Shown in pieces: positions 23,832-35,754 of a DNA stretch of 64,000 bases. Every line of letters starts with the position of its first letter. Within the stretch, counting starts at the first letter, position 1. Source of the DNA: CAVVYW01 sp963752605 (GTDB taxonomy: Bacteria; Actinomycetota; Thermoleophilia; Solirubrobacterales; 70-9); assembly GCA_963752605.1 (NCBI GenBank), contig CAVVYW010000005.1, positions 372,001-436,000 on the forward strand, read 5' to 3'. The notes beneath the pieces were generated by a model. The model did not search any database. It was not told the origin of the DNA and was given only the letters and a program-made list of their open reading frames with translations. The translations under genes and the position numbers were made by a program.

Positions 23832-24787
23832 AGCACCTGCTCGGCATCCAGGGCCTGAGGCGTGGCGAGGTCGAGCGAATCCTCGACCGCGCCGAAAGCT
23901 TCGCCGAGGTCGGCAAGCGGGACATCAAGAAGGTCCCGACGCTGCGCGGCCGGACGATCGTCAACCTCTTCTACGAGTCGAGCACCCGGACGCTCTCCTC
24001 GTTCGAGCTGGCCGCGAAGCGGCTCTCGGCCGACGTGGTCAGTGTCAAGGCGGCCGGCTCCTCCGTGGACAAGGGCGAGTCGCTCAAGGACACGGTCTCG
24101 ACGCTCTCCGCGTACGACCCGGCGGCGATCGTGATCCGGTCCCCCCACGCGGGGGCGGCCGACCTGGTCTCCGGCTGGACCGACGCCTCGGTGATCAACG
24201 CCGGCGACGGCAAGCACGAGCACCCGACCCAGGCGCTGCTCGACGTCTACACGCTCCGGCGCCAGGTCGGAGAGCTGGACGGGAAGCGGATCTGGATCGT
24301 CGGCGACGTTCTGCACAGCCGGGTCGCGCGATCTTGCCTGCTTGCCTTCCGGCTGATGGGCGCCCAGGTGACCCTCGCCGGGCCGCCCACTCTCATCCCC
24401 CGCGGGGCGGAAGCGTTCGGCTGCGAGATCGCCCATGACCTGGGTGGCCTCGGCGACGCCGACGTGATCTACGCGCTGCGAATGCAGCGCGAGCGGATGA
24501 GCGAGAGCTTCGTGCCGTCGCTCCGCGAGTACGCCGCCCGCTACCAGATCGACTCGCGGCGGCTCGGGCCCCGGCAGCTGCTGATGCACCCCGGCCCCGT
24601 CAACCGAGGCGTCGAGCTGGCGCCGGAGGTGATCGACTCGCCGCAGTCGCTGATCGCGACCCAGGTGGAGAGTGGCCTGGTCGTGCGCATGGCGATCATC
24701 TACGAACTGCTCGCGGGCACCGACCGGGAGCGGGCCGACCGGGGCCCGGCTCCCGCCGAACCGCCGACGATCGGACAGCCGGCGTGA
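23828..24787 (+). CDS. pyrB: Aspartate carbamoyltransferase catalytic subunit
   Basis: The enzyme joins carbamoyl phosphate and aspartate, the first committed step of pyrimidine synthesis. The 319-residue product has FYESSTRT for carbamoyl phosphate, AGSSVDKGESLKDT, GDGKHEHPTQALLD and the aspartate-binding MHPGPVNRGVEL. No regulatory pyrI is present, as is usual outside enteric bacteria. The C-terminus has an extra Pro/Ala-rich tail of about 20 residues. It overlaps pyrC by 4 bases. Confidence 0.97.
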   Translation: MKHLLGIQGLRRGEVERILDRAESFAEVGKRDIKKVPTLRGRTIVNLFYESSTRTLSSFELAAKRLSADVVSVKAAGSSVDKGESLKDTVSTLSAYDPAAIVIRSPHAGAADLVSGWTDASVINAGDGKHEHPTQALLDVYTLRRQVGELDGKRIWIVGDVLHSRVARSCLLAFRLMGAQVTLAGPPTLIPRGAEAFGCEIAHDLGGLGDADVIYALRMQRERMSESFVPSLREYAARYQIDSRRLGPRQLLMHPGPVNRGVELAPEVIDSPQSLIATQVESGLVVRMAIIYELLAGTDRERADRGPAPAEPPTIGQPA

Positions 24788-26136
24788 CGGAGCCGAGGAA
24801 CGATCTGGTCCGCCGGCCGGGCGAGCCCGCGGACCTGGTTATTCGAGGCGCGCGGCTGCTCGATCCGCGGCGTGGCCTCGACGCGGTCCGCGACCTGGTC
24901 GTCCGCGGTGGGGAGATCGCCGAGCTCGCCGAGCCAGGAAAGGCGCCGAAGGTCGAGGACGCTGAGGTCGTCGAGGCGGATGACCTGCTTGCCCTCCCGG
25001 CCTTCGTCGACCCGCATGTCCACATGCGGACACCGGGCGACGAGCACGAGGAGGACCTCGAGACCGGCACCCGCGCCGCCGCCGCGGGGGGCTACGGCGC
25101 GATCGTGGCGATGGCCAACACGAAGCCTCCGGTGGACTCCGCCGCCGTCCTCGGCTCGCTGCGCGAGCGCGCCGAGCGGGACGCCTCCATACCGGTCGGC
25201 TTCGTCGCCAACGTGACGCGAGGGATGGCCGGCGAGGAGCTGACGGAGATGGCGGAGCTGCGCGACGCGGGAGCGGTCGGCTTCTCCGATGACGGGCTGC
25301 CGATCGCCAGCGCCAGGGTCCTGCGGCGGGCGCTCCAGTACCAGCTGCTGGCGGGTGGGGTGATCGCCCTCCACGAGGAGGACCTCGAGCTCTCCGGCCA
25401 GGGAGTCATGCACGAGGGCGAGGTCTCGGCCGTCCTCGGTCTGGCGGGCATCCCGGCGGTCTCCGAGTCCACCACGATCGCCCGCGATTGCTCCCTGGCC
25501 CTGTATGAGGGGGCGCGGGTGCACGTCCAGCACCTCTCGGCGCGAGCCTCGGTGGAGGCGATCGCCCGCGCCAAGCAGGCCGGCGTCCAGGTCACCTGCG
25601 AGGCCACTCCGCATCACCTGACGCTCACCGACGAGGAGGTGCGAAGCCTCGACGCCCGCTTCAAGATGAACCCGCCGCTCCGCACCGAGGACGACCGCCA
25701 GGCGCTGATCGAGGGGCTCCGCGACGGGACGATCGACTGCGTCGCCACCGACCACGCCCCTCACTCGCTCGAGGAGAAGGAGGTTCCCTTCGAGCAGGCG
25801 GCGATGGGGGTGACGGGCCTCGAGACCGCCTTCGCGGTGCTCCACACCGACCTTGTCATCCCCGGGACCATCGGGCTGGAGCTGCTGACCGAGCGGATGA
25901 CCTCGGGAGGCGAGCCCTTCGGCATCGCGCCGCCCACCATCGAGACCGGAGCCACGGCGAACGTGACGCTGATCGATCCCGAGCTCGAGTGGGTGGTCGG
26001 CGAGGAGGGCTACGAGAGCCGCTCGGATAACAGCTGCTTCGCCGGGCGGACGCTGACCGGACGGGTGCTGATGACGGTGGCCGGCGGCCAGGTCGCGTTC
26101 AGGCAGCGCTCCTTCGCCATGGGGGTGGCGGGGTGA
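24784..26136 (+). CDS. pyrC: Dihydroorotase
   Basis: The zinc enzyme cyclises carbamoyl aspartate to dihydroorotate. The 450-residue product shows the metal site PHVHMRTPG (HVHLREPG in most type I enzymes), ANTKPPVDS, the conserved VTCEATPHHLTLTD, FKMNPPLR and DCVATDHAPH. The common Arg-Glu of the first motif is Arg-Thr here, a change seen in part of the family. It overlaps pyrB and the following gene by 4 bases each. Confidence 0.95.
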   Translation: MTEPRNDLVRRPGEPADLVIRGARLLDPRRGLDAVRDLVVRGGEIAELAEPGKAPKVEDAEVVEADDLLALPAFVDPHVHMRTPGDEHEEDLETGTRAAAAGGYGAIVAMANTKPPVDSAAVLGSLRERAERDASIPVGFVANVTRGMAGEELTEMAELRDAGAVGFSDDGLPIASARVLRRALQYQLLAGGVIALHEEDLELSGQGVMHEGEVSAVLGLAGIPAVSESTTIARDCSLALYEGARVHVQHLSARASVEAIARAKQAGVQVTCEATPHHLTLTDEEVRSLDARFKMNPPLRTEDDRQALIEGLRDGTIDCVATDHAPHSLEEKEVPFEQAAMGVTGLETAFAVLHTDLVIPGTIGLELLTERMTSGGEPFGIAPPTIETGATANVTLIDPELEWVVGEEGYESRSDNSCFAGRTLTGRVLMTVAGGQVAFRQRSFAMGVAG

Positions 26137-26690
26137 CCGCGAAGCTCGATCCGAAGCGGGCGGCCCTGGTCGTGGTCGACGTCCAGGAGGGCTTTCGGAA
26201 GGCGATCCCGGAATTCGAGGACGTCACCCGCGCCACCGCGACCCTGATCAGGGGAGCCGAGGCGATCGGCGTGCCGGTGGTGATCACCGAGCAGTACCCG
26301 AAGGGACTGGGGGAGACAGCGCCGGAGATCTCCGAGCAGCTTCCCGAGGGCACCGCGCCGCTGGAGAAGACGGTCTTCTCAGCCGCCGGGGCCGACGGCT
26401 TCGACCTGGACGGCCGCGACCAGGCGCTCGTCTGCGGGATCGAGACGCACGTCTGCGTCAATCAGACGGTGCTCGATCTCCTGGGCTCAGGGAACGAGGT
26501 CCATGTGGCGGAGGACGCGGTCGCCTCGCGGAGCGACGAGAACAAGCGCATTGGACTCCAGAAGATGGAGCGGGCGGGTGCCGTCGTCACCAGCGTGGAA
26601 ACGGCGTTATTCGAGCTGCTCGGGCGGGCCGGCACCGACGAGTTCAAGCAGGTGCAGAAGCTGATCCTGGAGTACGCCCCGAATGAGTGA
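26133..26690 (+). CDS. Isochorismatase-family hydrolase within the pyrimidine operon
   Basis: The 185-residue product has the cysteine-hydrolase triad of the family: D16 in VVVDVQEGF, K79 in LEKTVFSAAG and C108 in GIETHVCVNQT. Relatives hydrolyse amides or vinyl ethers such as nicotinamide, N-carbamoylsarcosine, or ureido compounds made in pyrimidine breakdown. GTG 26133 overlaps pyrC by 4 bases and the end overlaps carA by 8 bases, so it is translated as part of the operon. Its job there is not known. Repair of damaged carbamoyl or ureido intermediates, or scavenging, are inferences. Confidence 0.85.
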   Translation: MTAKLDPKRAALVVVDVQEGFRKAIPEFEDVTRATATLIRGAEAIGVPVVITEQYPKGLGETAPEISEQLPEGTAPLEKTVFSAAGADGFDLDGRDQALVCGIETHVCVNQTVLDLLGSGNEVHVAEDAVASRSDENKRIGLQKMERAGAVVTSVETALFELLGRAGTDEFKQVQKLILEYAPNE

Positions 26691-27807
26691 CGGGTTCCTA
26701 TTACTCGAGGACGGGGCACGGTTCGACGGCGAGCTGGCCGGGGACCCGCGGGCGGTCACCGGCGAGGTCGTCTTCAACACCTCCATGACCGGCTACCAGG
26801 AGTCGGTCACCGATCCCTCCTACGCCGGCCAGGTCATCACCTACACCTATCCGCTGATCGGCAACTACGGGGTCTCCGCCGAGGCGATGGAGTCCGGGCG
26901 AGCCCAGGCCAGGGGCGTCGTGATGAGAGAGGGGAAGAACGGTGAGGACGCCGCCAGCGCCGAGGGCGGCTGGCTCGACTGGCTCCGCGACAGCGGCGTG
27001 CCCGCTATCTCCGGGATCGATACCCGCACCCTCGTTCGCCATATCCGCGACCGCGGCGCGATGCGCGGCGGCATCTTTCCGGCAGAGCTCTCCGAGGACG
27101 AGGCAAGGCAGATGATCGAAGCGGAGCCCTCGATGGAGGGGGCGGACTTCGCGAAGGAGGTGACCCCGGGTGAGGCGGTGGAGATCGACGGCGAGGGGCC
27201 CCACGTGGTCGGAATCGATACCGGGATCAAGCTGAACATCGTGCGGCAATTCCGCGAGAGGAATTGCCGGCTGACGCTTCTCCCCTGCGATGCGACCTCC
27301 GCTGAGATCCTGGACCGCGATCCCGACCTGGTCTTCCTCGCCAACGGCCCAGGTGATCCGGCAGCCCTCGACTACATCGTCGAGAACGTCCGAGGGGTGA
27401 TCGGGAAGAAGCCCGTGGTCGGCATCTGCCTCGGCCACCAGCTGCTCTGCCGGGCGGTGGGCCTCGAGACCTTCAAGCTGCCGTTCGGCCACCGCGGGGC
27501 GAACCATCCGGTCAAGGACCTCGAGACCGGGAAGATCGAGATCACCTCGCAGAACCATGGGTTTGCGGTCGCCGGCCCCGGCGGAGAGCAGAAGCTCGAG
27601 GCGGACGAGCCGGTCCGCTGGAGCACCGACTTCGGCGAGGCCGAGCTCTCCCATCTCAACCTGTATGACCGGACCGTCGAGGGCCTCGTCCTGAAGGACG
27701 TCCCCGGCTGCACCGTCCAGTACCACCCCGAGGCCGGCCCGGGACCCCACGACGCGCGCCACCTCTTCGACCGCTTCCTGGAGCTGGCGCGAGGTGGAAC
27801 GAAGTGA
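26683..27807 (+). CDS. carA: Carbamoyl-phosphate synthase small subunit
   Basis: CarA releases ammonia from glutamine for carbamoyl phosphate synthesis by CarB. The 374-residue product has the N-terminal CarA domain (FNTSMTGYQESVTDPSYAGQ) and a class I glutaminase with nucleophile Cys in VGICLGHQLL and the His-Glu pair in VQYHPEAGPGP. The last residues ARGGTK and the stop are encoded by the first unit of a tandem repeat that fills the gap to carB. It overlaps the isochorismatase-like gene. Confidence 0.97.
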   Translation: MSDGFLLLEDGARFDGELAGDPRAVTGEVVFNTSMTGYQESVTDPSYAGQVITYTYPLIGNYGVSAEAMESGRAQARGVVMREGKNGEDAASAEGGWLDWLRDSGVPAISGIDTRTLVRHIRDRGAMRGGIFPAELSEDEARQMIEAEPSMEGADFAKEVTPGEAVEIDGEGPHVVGIDTGIKLNIVRQFRERNCRLTLLPCDATSAEILDRDPDLVFLANGPGDPAALDYIVENVRGVIGKKPVVGICLGHQLLCRAVGLETFKLPFGHRGANHPVKDLETGKIEITSQNHGFAVAGPGGEQKLEADEPVRWSTDFGEAELSHLNLYDRTVEGLVLKDVPGCTVQYHPEAGPGPHDARHLFDRFLELARGGTK

Positions 27808-27834
27808 AACCGCGAGGTGGAACGAAGTGGAACC
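27789..27834 (+). repeat. Two-copy tandem repeat at the carA-carB junction
   Basis: GCGAGGTGGAACGAAGTG followed by AAACC or GAACC occurs twice with a 23-base period (27789-27811 and 27812-27834). The first copy encodes the last residues and stop codon of carA. It is followed by a GTGGCGAAGCCGAAGTG string resembling the dispersed repeat core, then the carB start. Confidence 0.75.
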
Positions 27835-27858
27835 GAGCAAAGGTGTGGCGAAGCCGAA

Positions 27859-31040
<3,182 letters not shown>

Positions 31041-31044
<4 letters not shown>

Positions 31045-31931
31045 TGGACCGGACTTCGCCTGCACGTCCGGGGGCGGCGGAGCTGGGAACGAGGGTCGAG
31101 GCTCCGTTCGGGCGCCGGGCTTGTGAGGTGACCCGGAACGTCGAGTCCGGCGGCTACCGGATCTTCTCCGCCCTGGACGCGACTGGCCCCGAGCCGGCCG
31201 CGGGCCAGTTCTACATGCTGGCCGCCGAATCGGGCTGGGGCTCCGAGGACGGCCGGCCCTACCTCGCCCGGGCCTTCTCCTTTGCGGATTGCGAGCCTGA
31301 GGCCGGCGGGCTGCGATTGGACTTCCTGGTTGAGGCGGTCGGTCCCGGCACGCGCCGGCTGGCGGCATTGGAGGCGGGCACGCGGCTCTGGATCACCGGC
31401 CCTCTGGGCCGCCCCTTCTCCCCGCCGGCGGACCTGAGGGAGGGTGCGTCGGGGGCCATCCTGGTCGGCGGCGGGATCGGCATCGCACCACTTGCGATCT
31501 GGCGCCGCCGGCTCTCGGGCGCGGGGATTCCGGCCCGGGTGCTGCTGGGGTTCCGCGACAGGGAGCACTCCGGCGGCCTCGAGCTCTTCGACTGCAGCGA
31601 GATCCGGCTGGCGAGCGAGGACGGGCACACCGGCCATCGCGGCTACGTCACCGACCTCCTCTCCGTGCTGCTGGAGGGCGACGACGCGGCGAGCGCCGCC
31701 GTTTACGCCTGCGGGCCGCCGGCGATGCTGGAGGCGGTCAGGGCACTCTGCACGGACGCCGGCGTAGCGTGCGAGCTGGCGATGGAGGCGCCGATGGCGT
31801 GCGGATTCGGCGCCTGCTTCGGCTGCGCGGTGCCCCTGGCGGGAGGCGGGTACATCCGTCTATGTGTCGATGGGCCGGTCGTCCGCGGAAAGGAGATCGA
31901 GACGGCGCTGATCCCGGGGTCGGGCCACTGA
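31041..31931 (+). CDS. pyrK: Dihydroorotate dehydrogenase electron transfer subunit PyrK
   Basis: PyrK passes electrons from PyrD to NAD+ in class 1B dihydroorotate dehydrogenase, via FAD and a [2Fe-2S] cluster. The 296-residue product has the FAD-binding ARAFSFADC strand, the NAD-binding AILVGGGIGIAPLAIWRRRL and YACGPPAMLEAV, and four cluster cysteines in ACGFGACFGCAVPL and RLCVDGP. ATG 31041 overlaps the carB stop (ATGA). The N-terminal 25 residues are not conserved. It overlaps the pyrD start by one base. Confidence 0.95.
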
Positions 31932-32845
31932 TGGCAGGAAAAGCCCCTGCAATGACGGATGGAAACGGCGCCAGACCAGGCGTGCGCGTTGCGCCCGTCG
32001 AGTTCTGCGGGCTCGAGCTGCGCCACCCGATCATCAACGGCTCCGGAACCTTCGACGCGATCGCGGCCCGGCGCGCCTTCGGCGAGGCCCTCTGGCGAGA
32101 GTTCCCATTCTCGGCCTTCGTCTCCAAGACGATCACCCCCGAGCCCCGGGTCGGGAACCCGCCCCCACGGCTCTGGGAGACCCCGTCGGGGCTGATCAAC
32201 TCGATCGGACTGCCGAACAAGGGGCTCGGGGGCTTCCTCGCGGACGACCTCCCGCGGCTCTCCGAGCTTCCGGTTCCCCTGATCGTCTCCGTGATGGGGA
32301 CGAGCCAGGAGGAGTTCACCCGGCTCGTGGAGGGAATCGGCGCTCGCGAGGAGGTCGCGGCGATCGAGCTGAACGTCTCCTGTCCCAACGTCAAGTCGGG
32401 GTTGATCGTTGGGGAATCGCCGGATGAAGCCGGCTCCCTGCTCTCGAGACTCCGGCCCCTGACCGGGAAGACCCTCATCGTCAAGCTCACCCCGAACGTG
32501 CCCGATCCGGCCCCGATCGCGGTCGCGGCGGAGCAGGGGGGAGCCGACGCGGTCTCCCTGATCAACACGCTGCGGGCTGCAGCGGTCGATCCGGCCACGG
32601 GCGCCCCCTGGCTGGGGGCGGAGCGGGGCGGACTCTCCGGATCGGGGGTCAGGGCGGTCGCGATCGAGCAGATCCGGTCGGTTTCGGCCGCCATCTCCAT
32701 CCCTATTGTCGGGATGGGGGGCGTTTCGAATGGCCGGGACGCCCTCGATCTGCTCTCGGCGGGGGCGAAGTTGGTTGCAGTTGGTACGGAGAGCTTCCGC
32801 GATCCCGCCGCCGGGTCCCGGATCGCCGAAGAGCTGATCGCTTAG
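31931..32845 (+). CDS. pyrD: Dihydroorotate dehydrogenase catalytic subunit, class 1B
   Basis: PyrD oxidises dihydroorotate to orotate with FMN. The 304-residue product has INGSGTFD at the N-terminus, SKTITPEPRVGNPPPRL, the catalytic cysteine in LNVSCPNVKSG (class 1 uses Cys as base), and the FMN phosphate-binding IVGMGGVSNGRDALD and VGTESFRDP. The presence of pyrK just upstream and the Cys assign class 1B. ATG 31931 overlaps the pyrK stop (TGATG); ATG 31952 is an alternative. It is the last gene of the pyr operon. Confidence 0.96.
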   Translation: MAGKAPAMTDGNGARPGVRVAPVEFCGLELRHPIINGSGTFDAIAARRAFGEALWREFPFSAFVSKTITPEPRVGNPPPRLWETPSGLINSIGLPNKGLGGFLADDLPRLSELPVPLIVSVMGTSQEEFTRLVEGIGAREEVAAIELNVSCPNVKSGLIVGESPDEAGSLLSRLRPLTGKTLIVKLTPNVPDPAPIAVAAEQGGADAVSLINTLRAAAVDPATGAPWLGAERGGLSGSGVRAVAIEQIRSVSAAISIPIVGMGGVSNGRDALDLLSAGAKLVAVGTESFRDPAAGSRIAEELIA

Positions 32846-32847
32846 CC

Positions 32848-32870
32848 CGAACTTTTTTTCGCAAAGTTCG
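32848..32870. terminator. Stem-loop after pyrD
   Basis: CGAACTTT (32848-32855) and AAAGTTCG (32863-32870) form a perfect 8-bp inverted repeat with a seven-base loop, three bases after the pyrD stop. It is AT-rich for this genome and followed by a weak T-tract. It may end the pyr transcript or be an operator for mihF; its symmetry allows both. Confidence 0.5.
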
Positions 32871-32878
32871 AAATCCCC

Positions 32879-32907
32879 TTTTCGTCCCGCGGAAGCGGGG
32901 ATATACT
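32879..32907 (+). promoter_or_regulatory. Promoter of mihF
   Basis: TATACT (32902-32907) is a good -10. A weak -35 (TTTTCG, 32879-32884) is 17 bases upstream, with a small CCCGC/GCGGG hairpin in the spacer. The -10 ends 8 nt before GTG 32916 and no ribosome binding site exists, so the mRNA is probably leaderless. Confidence 0.6.
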
Positions 32908-32915
32908 GCCGCCCC

Positions 32916-33248
32916 GTGCACGCCCCGGTCCAGTCCTCCAACGCCGCCCCCGAGAGATCACTGGACCAGCGGATGGAGGCCCTGAAGAGGGCCAACGACA
33001 TCCGGTCGAAGCGGGCACAGCTGAAGCGCGACCTCAAGGCGGGGAAGGTGAAGATCCAGACGCTGCTCCTGGATCCTCCGGAGTACGTCCAGACCGCCAA
33101 GGTGCTCGACATGCTGATGGCGGTCCCGAAGTACGGCCGGGTGAAGACGAATCGGATCCTCAACCAGTGCCGGATCTCCCCGTCGAAGACGATCGGCGGG
33201 CTCTCCGAGCGGCAGCGGACCGAGCTGGTCACACAGCTGCGCAAGTAG
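32916..33248 (+). CDS. mihF: Integration host factor, actinobacterial type (mIHF)
   Basis: mIHF is an essential nucleoid-associated protein in actinobacteria and is unrelated to enteric IHF. The 110-residue product ends with the strongly conserved DNA-binding part VPKYGRVKTNRILNQCRISP and SKTIGGLSERQR. The lead part is helical and basic. Its position directly before gmk and rpoZ is the normal actinobacterial order and strongly supports the lineage call. The GTG start is set by the end of the promoter and by the family pattern, though the first 15 residues are variable. Confidence 0.95.
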   Translation: MHAPVQSSNAAPERSLDQRMEALKRANDIRSKRAQLKRDLKAGKVKIQTLLLDPPEYVQTAKVLDMLMAVPKYGRVKTNRILNQCRISPSKTIGGLSERQRTELVTQLRK

Positions 33249-33299
33249 CGGCACCTTCCCGCTGCTTTTCGTAGCCGTTCCGCCCTTCATGATCCGGGC

Positions 33300-33860
33300 G
33301 TGGCGAAGGTCTTCGTCATCACGGGTCCATCCGGGGTCGGCAAGGGAACGCTGATCGAGCAGCTGCTCGCCGCGGTTCCCGAGCTCGAGCTCTCGGTCTC
33401 GGCGACGACCAGGGAGCCGAGGCCCGGCGAGGTGGATGGCCGGGACTACCACTTCCTCTCACCGGAGGAGTTCGAGCGCCGGGTTGAGGCGGGGGACTTC
33501 CTCGAGCAAGCCGACTACAGCGGGAACCGCTACGGCACGTTGCGTGACGAGGTGGAGCGCCGGCTGGACGCAGGGCGCTCGGTGGTGCTCGAGATCGAGG
33601 TGCAGGGCGCCCGCCAGGTCCGGGACGCGATGCCGGAGGCGGTGCAGATCTTCATCGCCCCTCCGAGCCCGGAGGCTCTGCGCGAGCGCCTCGAGGGGCG
33701 CGGAACCGACTCCGCCGAGGCGATCGCGAGACGGCTCCGCACGGCGGAGACGGAGCTCGAGGCGCAGGGCGAATTTCCGCACGTCGTGGTGAATGACGAG
33801 GTGCAGACGGCGGCCTCGGAGCTGGAGGGGCTCGTCCGCGAGCAGCTCTCCCTACAATGA
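33300..33860 (+). CDS. gmk: Guanylate kinase
   Basis: It phosphorylates GMP to GDP. The 186-residue product has the P-loop VITGPSGVGKGTLIEQ, the GMP-binding SATTREPRPGEVDGRDYHFL and the later IFIAPPSPEALRERLEGRG lid. GTG 33300 begins the family pattern; no ribosome binding site is seen, and a CATGAT hexamer lies 6 nt upstream. It is followed by rpoZ with 7 bases between, as in other actinobacteria. Confidence 0.96.
   Translation: MAKVFVITGPSGVGKGTLIEQLLAAVPELELSVSATTREPRPGEVDGRDYHFLSPEEFERRVEAGDFLEQADYSGNRYGTLRDEVERRLDAGRSVVLEIEVQGARQVRDAMPEAVQIFIAPPSPEALRERLEGRGTDSAEAIARRLRTAETELEAQGEFPHVVVNDEVQTAASELEGLVREQLSLQ
33853..33858 (+). promoter_or_regulatory. Candidate -10 hexamer for rpoZ
   Basis: TACAAT overlaps the end of gmk and ends 9 nt before the rpoZ ATG, with no ribosome binding site in between. 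It could give a leaderless rpoZ mRNA in addition to read-through from gmk. Confidence 0.4.
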
Positions 33861-33867
33861 TCCGTCC

Positions 33868-34098
33868 ATGATCAAGCCTCGCGTCGACAAGCTTCTCGAT
33901 AGGACGGACTCCCACTACGCAGCGGTGATCATCGCCGCGAAGCGGGCCCGCCAGATCAACGCCTACTACCACTCGCTCTCCGAGGGGGCCTACGGCGAGT
34001 ACACACCGCCGATGGTCGATACCGCCGATCGCAATTACCTGACGATCTCCCTCGAGGAGCTGGCGGCGGGCAAGCTGAAGTACGAGTACAAGGATTAG
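33868..34098 (+). CDS. rpoZ: DNA-directed RNA polymerase omega subunit
   Basis: Omega helps assemble the RNA polymerase beta' subunit. The 76-residue product starts MIKPRVDKLLDRTDSHYAA and contains the conserved IIAAKRARQINAYYHSL and the later NYLTISLEELAAGKLKY. ATG 33868 is the correct start because this is where the family begins. Order gmk-rpoZ-coaBC is the common actinobacterial arrangement. Confidence 0.95.
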   Translation: MIKPRVDKLLDRTDSHYAAVIIAAKRARQINAYYHSLSEGAYGEYTPPMVDTADRNYLTISLEELAAGKLKYEYKD

Positions 34099-34116
34099 CG
34101 CTTCCAAGGAGGGCTG

Positions 34117-35380
34117 ATGGCCCGCATCCTGCTCGGAGTGAGCGGCGGCATCGCGGCCTACAAGGCCCTCGAGCTGGCACGTCTCGCGACGAAGGAGGGG
34201 CACGCCGTCCGGGTGCTGATGACCCCCGCGGCGAAGCGCTTCGTCGGCCCCGCCTCGTTCGAGGGCATCGTCGGGGCCCCGGTCCTCAGCGACGAGTTCG
34301 AGCGCGATCCGATGCGGGGAGCGTTTCCCGGGGACCCGGCCCCCGCGCACGACCCGATCGGCCACCTCGAGGTGGTCGCGAACGCGGACGCCTATCTGAT
34401 TGCTCCGGCGTCGGCGAACACCATCGCCAAGCTCGCGGCCGGGCTCGCCGACTCGATGGTCACCACTGCCTTCCTGGCCTGCACCGCCCCGCGGCTCGTC
34501 GCCCCGGCGATGAACGACCGCATGTATCGCGACCCGGCGACCCAGGCGAACCTCGAGACCCTTCGGAAGAGGGGAATCACGGTCCTCGACCCGGGCGAGG
34601 GCGAGCTTGCCTCTCGCGGCGAGCACGGGGTCGGACGCCTTCCCGAGCCCGCGGAGCTGCTCGCCGCGATCCAAGCCGTCCTGCCGGGGCCCAGCGGCCC
34701 TTGGGACGGCCTGCGGGTGCTGGTCTCCGCCGGGGGCACGCGCGAGCCGATCGATCCCGTCCGCTTCATCGGCAACCGCTCGAGCGGGCGGATGGGGCTG
34801 GCGCTCGCCGAGCGCGCCGCGCGAAGAGGGGCGGACGTGACGCTGGTCGCCGCCAATGTCTCCCTGCCGGCGCCCCCGGGGGTGCGGCGGGTGGATGTCG
34901 AGACCGCCGCGCAGCTCGCCGAGGCGCTGGCCGGTGAGTTCGAGGCCGCAGATGTCCTGCTGATGGCCGCCGCCCCCGCCGACTTCCGTCCGCGCGAGCT
35001 CCGCTCCGGAGAAGATCCATCGCGAGGGAACCGGCGAGCTGGAGCTCGACCTCGAGCCGACCGAGGACATCCTCGCCGCACTCGGCGGTCGCCGGCGGGA
35101 GGACCAGACAATCGTGGGATTCGCGGCCGAGACCGGGAGTGGCCCAGAGCGGGCACGGGAGAAGCTGGAGCGGAAGGGCGCCGACGCGATCGTCTTCAAC
35201 GACGTCTCGCGTCCGGAGATCGGCTTCGAGAGCTCGGAGAACGAGGTGGTGATCGTCGAGCGGGGCGGAGAGCATCACGTGCCGCTGGCCTCCAAGGAGG
35301 AGATCGCCGACGCCGTCCTCGACCGCGTCGAGGCGCTCCGAAAAGGCGACGCCATGCGCCGTTCTACACTGGGTTCATGA
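34117..35380 (+). CDS. coaBC: Bifunctional CoaBC (phosphopantothenoylcysteine decarboxylase/synthetase), apparent +1 frameshift near 35001-35012
   Basis: CoaBC makes phosphopantetheine in coenzyme A synthesis. The CoaC part has GVSGGIAAYKALELAR, the FMN-linked PASANTIAKLAAGLADS and APAMNDRMY. The CoaB part begins near residue 197 with VSAGGTREPIDPVRFIGN and SSGRMG. At AAAPADFRPRELRS the frame breaks; the match resumes one base later with KIHREGTGELELDLEPT and continues to the TGA at 35378. Removing one base would give about 420 residues. Since the enzyme is essential in most bacteria a sequencing insertion is more likely than a dead gene. ATG 34117 has AAGGAGGG upstream. Confidence 0.92.
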
Positions 35381-35754
35381 CCCAGAACGACTCGGGCGAG
35401 TCCCTCTACAACCTCTACCGGCGTGGCATCGAGCTGCTCGAGGAGGGTGACTTCGAGCATGCCAAGGCTCCCCTGGAGGAGGCGGCGCGCCAGGCGCCCG
35501 AGAAGAGCTCGGTCCGTGAGGCCCTCGGCCGCGTCTACTTCCGCACTCGGAACTACGAGGGCGCCGCCCACGAGTTCGAGGCGGTGGTCGAGACCCATCC
35601 GGTCAACGACTACGCGCACTTCTGCCTCGGCCGGGCGCTGACGAAGACCGGCGAGACGAAGCGGGCGCGCCATCACCTGGCGCTCGCGTCGAACCTGCGC
35701 CCGGATCGCCGGGACTACAGGATCTACAGAGAGCGACTGGCTGCGACCGGTTGA
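35377..35754 (+). CDS. Tetratricopeptide-repeat protein
   Basis: The 125-residue product contains three TPR-like helix pairs: LYNLYRRGIELLEEGDFEHA, REALGRVYFRTRNYEGAAHE, and HFCLGRALTKTGETKRARHH. The alternation of small residues at TPR consensus positions is clear. There is no signal peptide. It overlaps coaBC by 4 bases (ATGA) and dtd by 4, so it is cotranslated with them. Function is not known; TPR proteins usually mediate protein contacts. Confidence 0.85.
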   Translation: MTQNDSGESLYNLYRRGIELLEEGDFEHAKAPLEEAARQAPEKSSVREALGRVYFRTRNYEGAAHEFEAVVETHPVNDYAHFCLGRALTKTGETKRARHHLALASNLRPDRRDYRIYRERLAATG

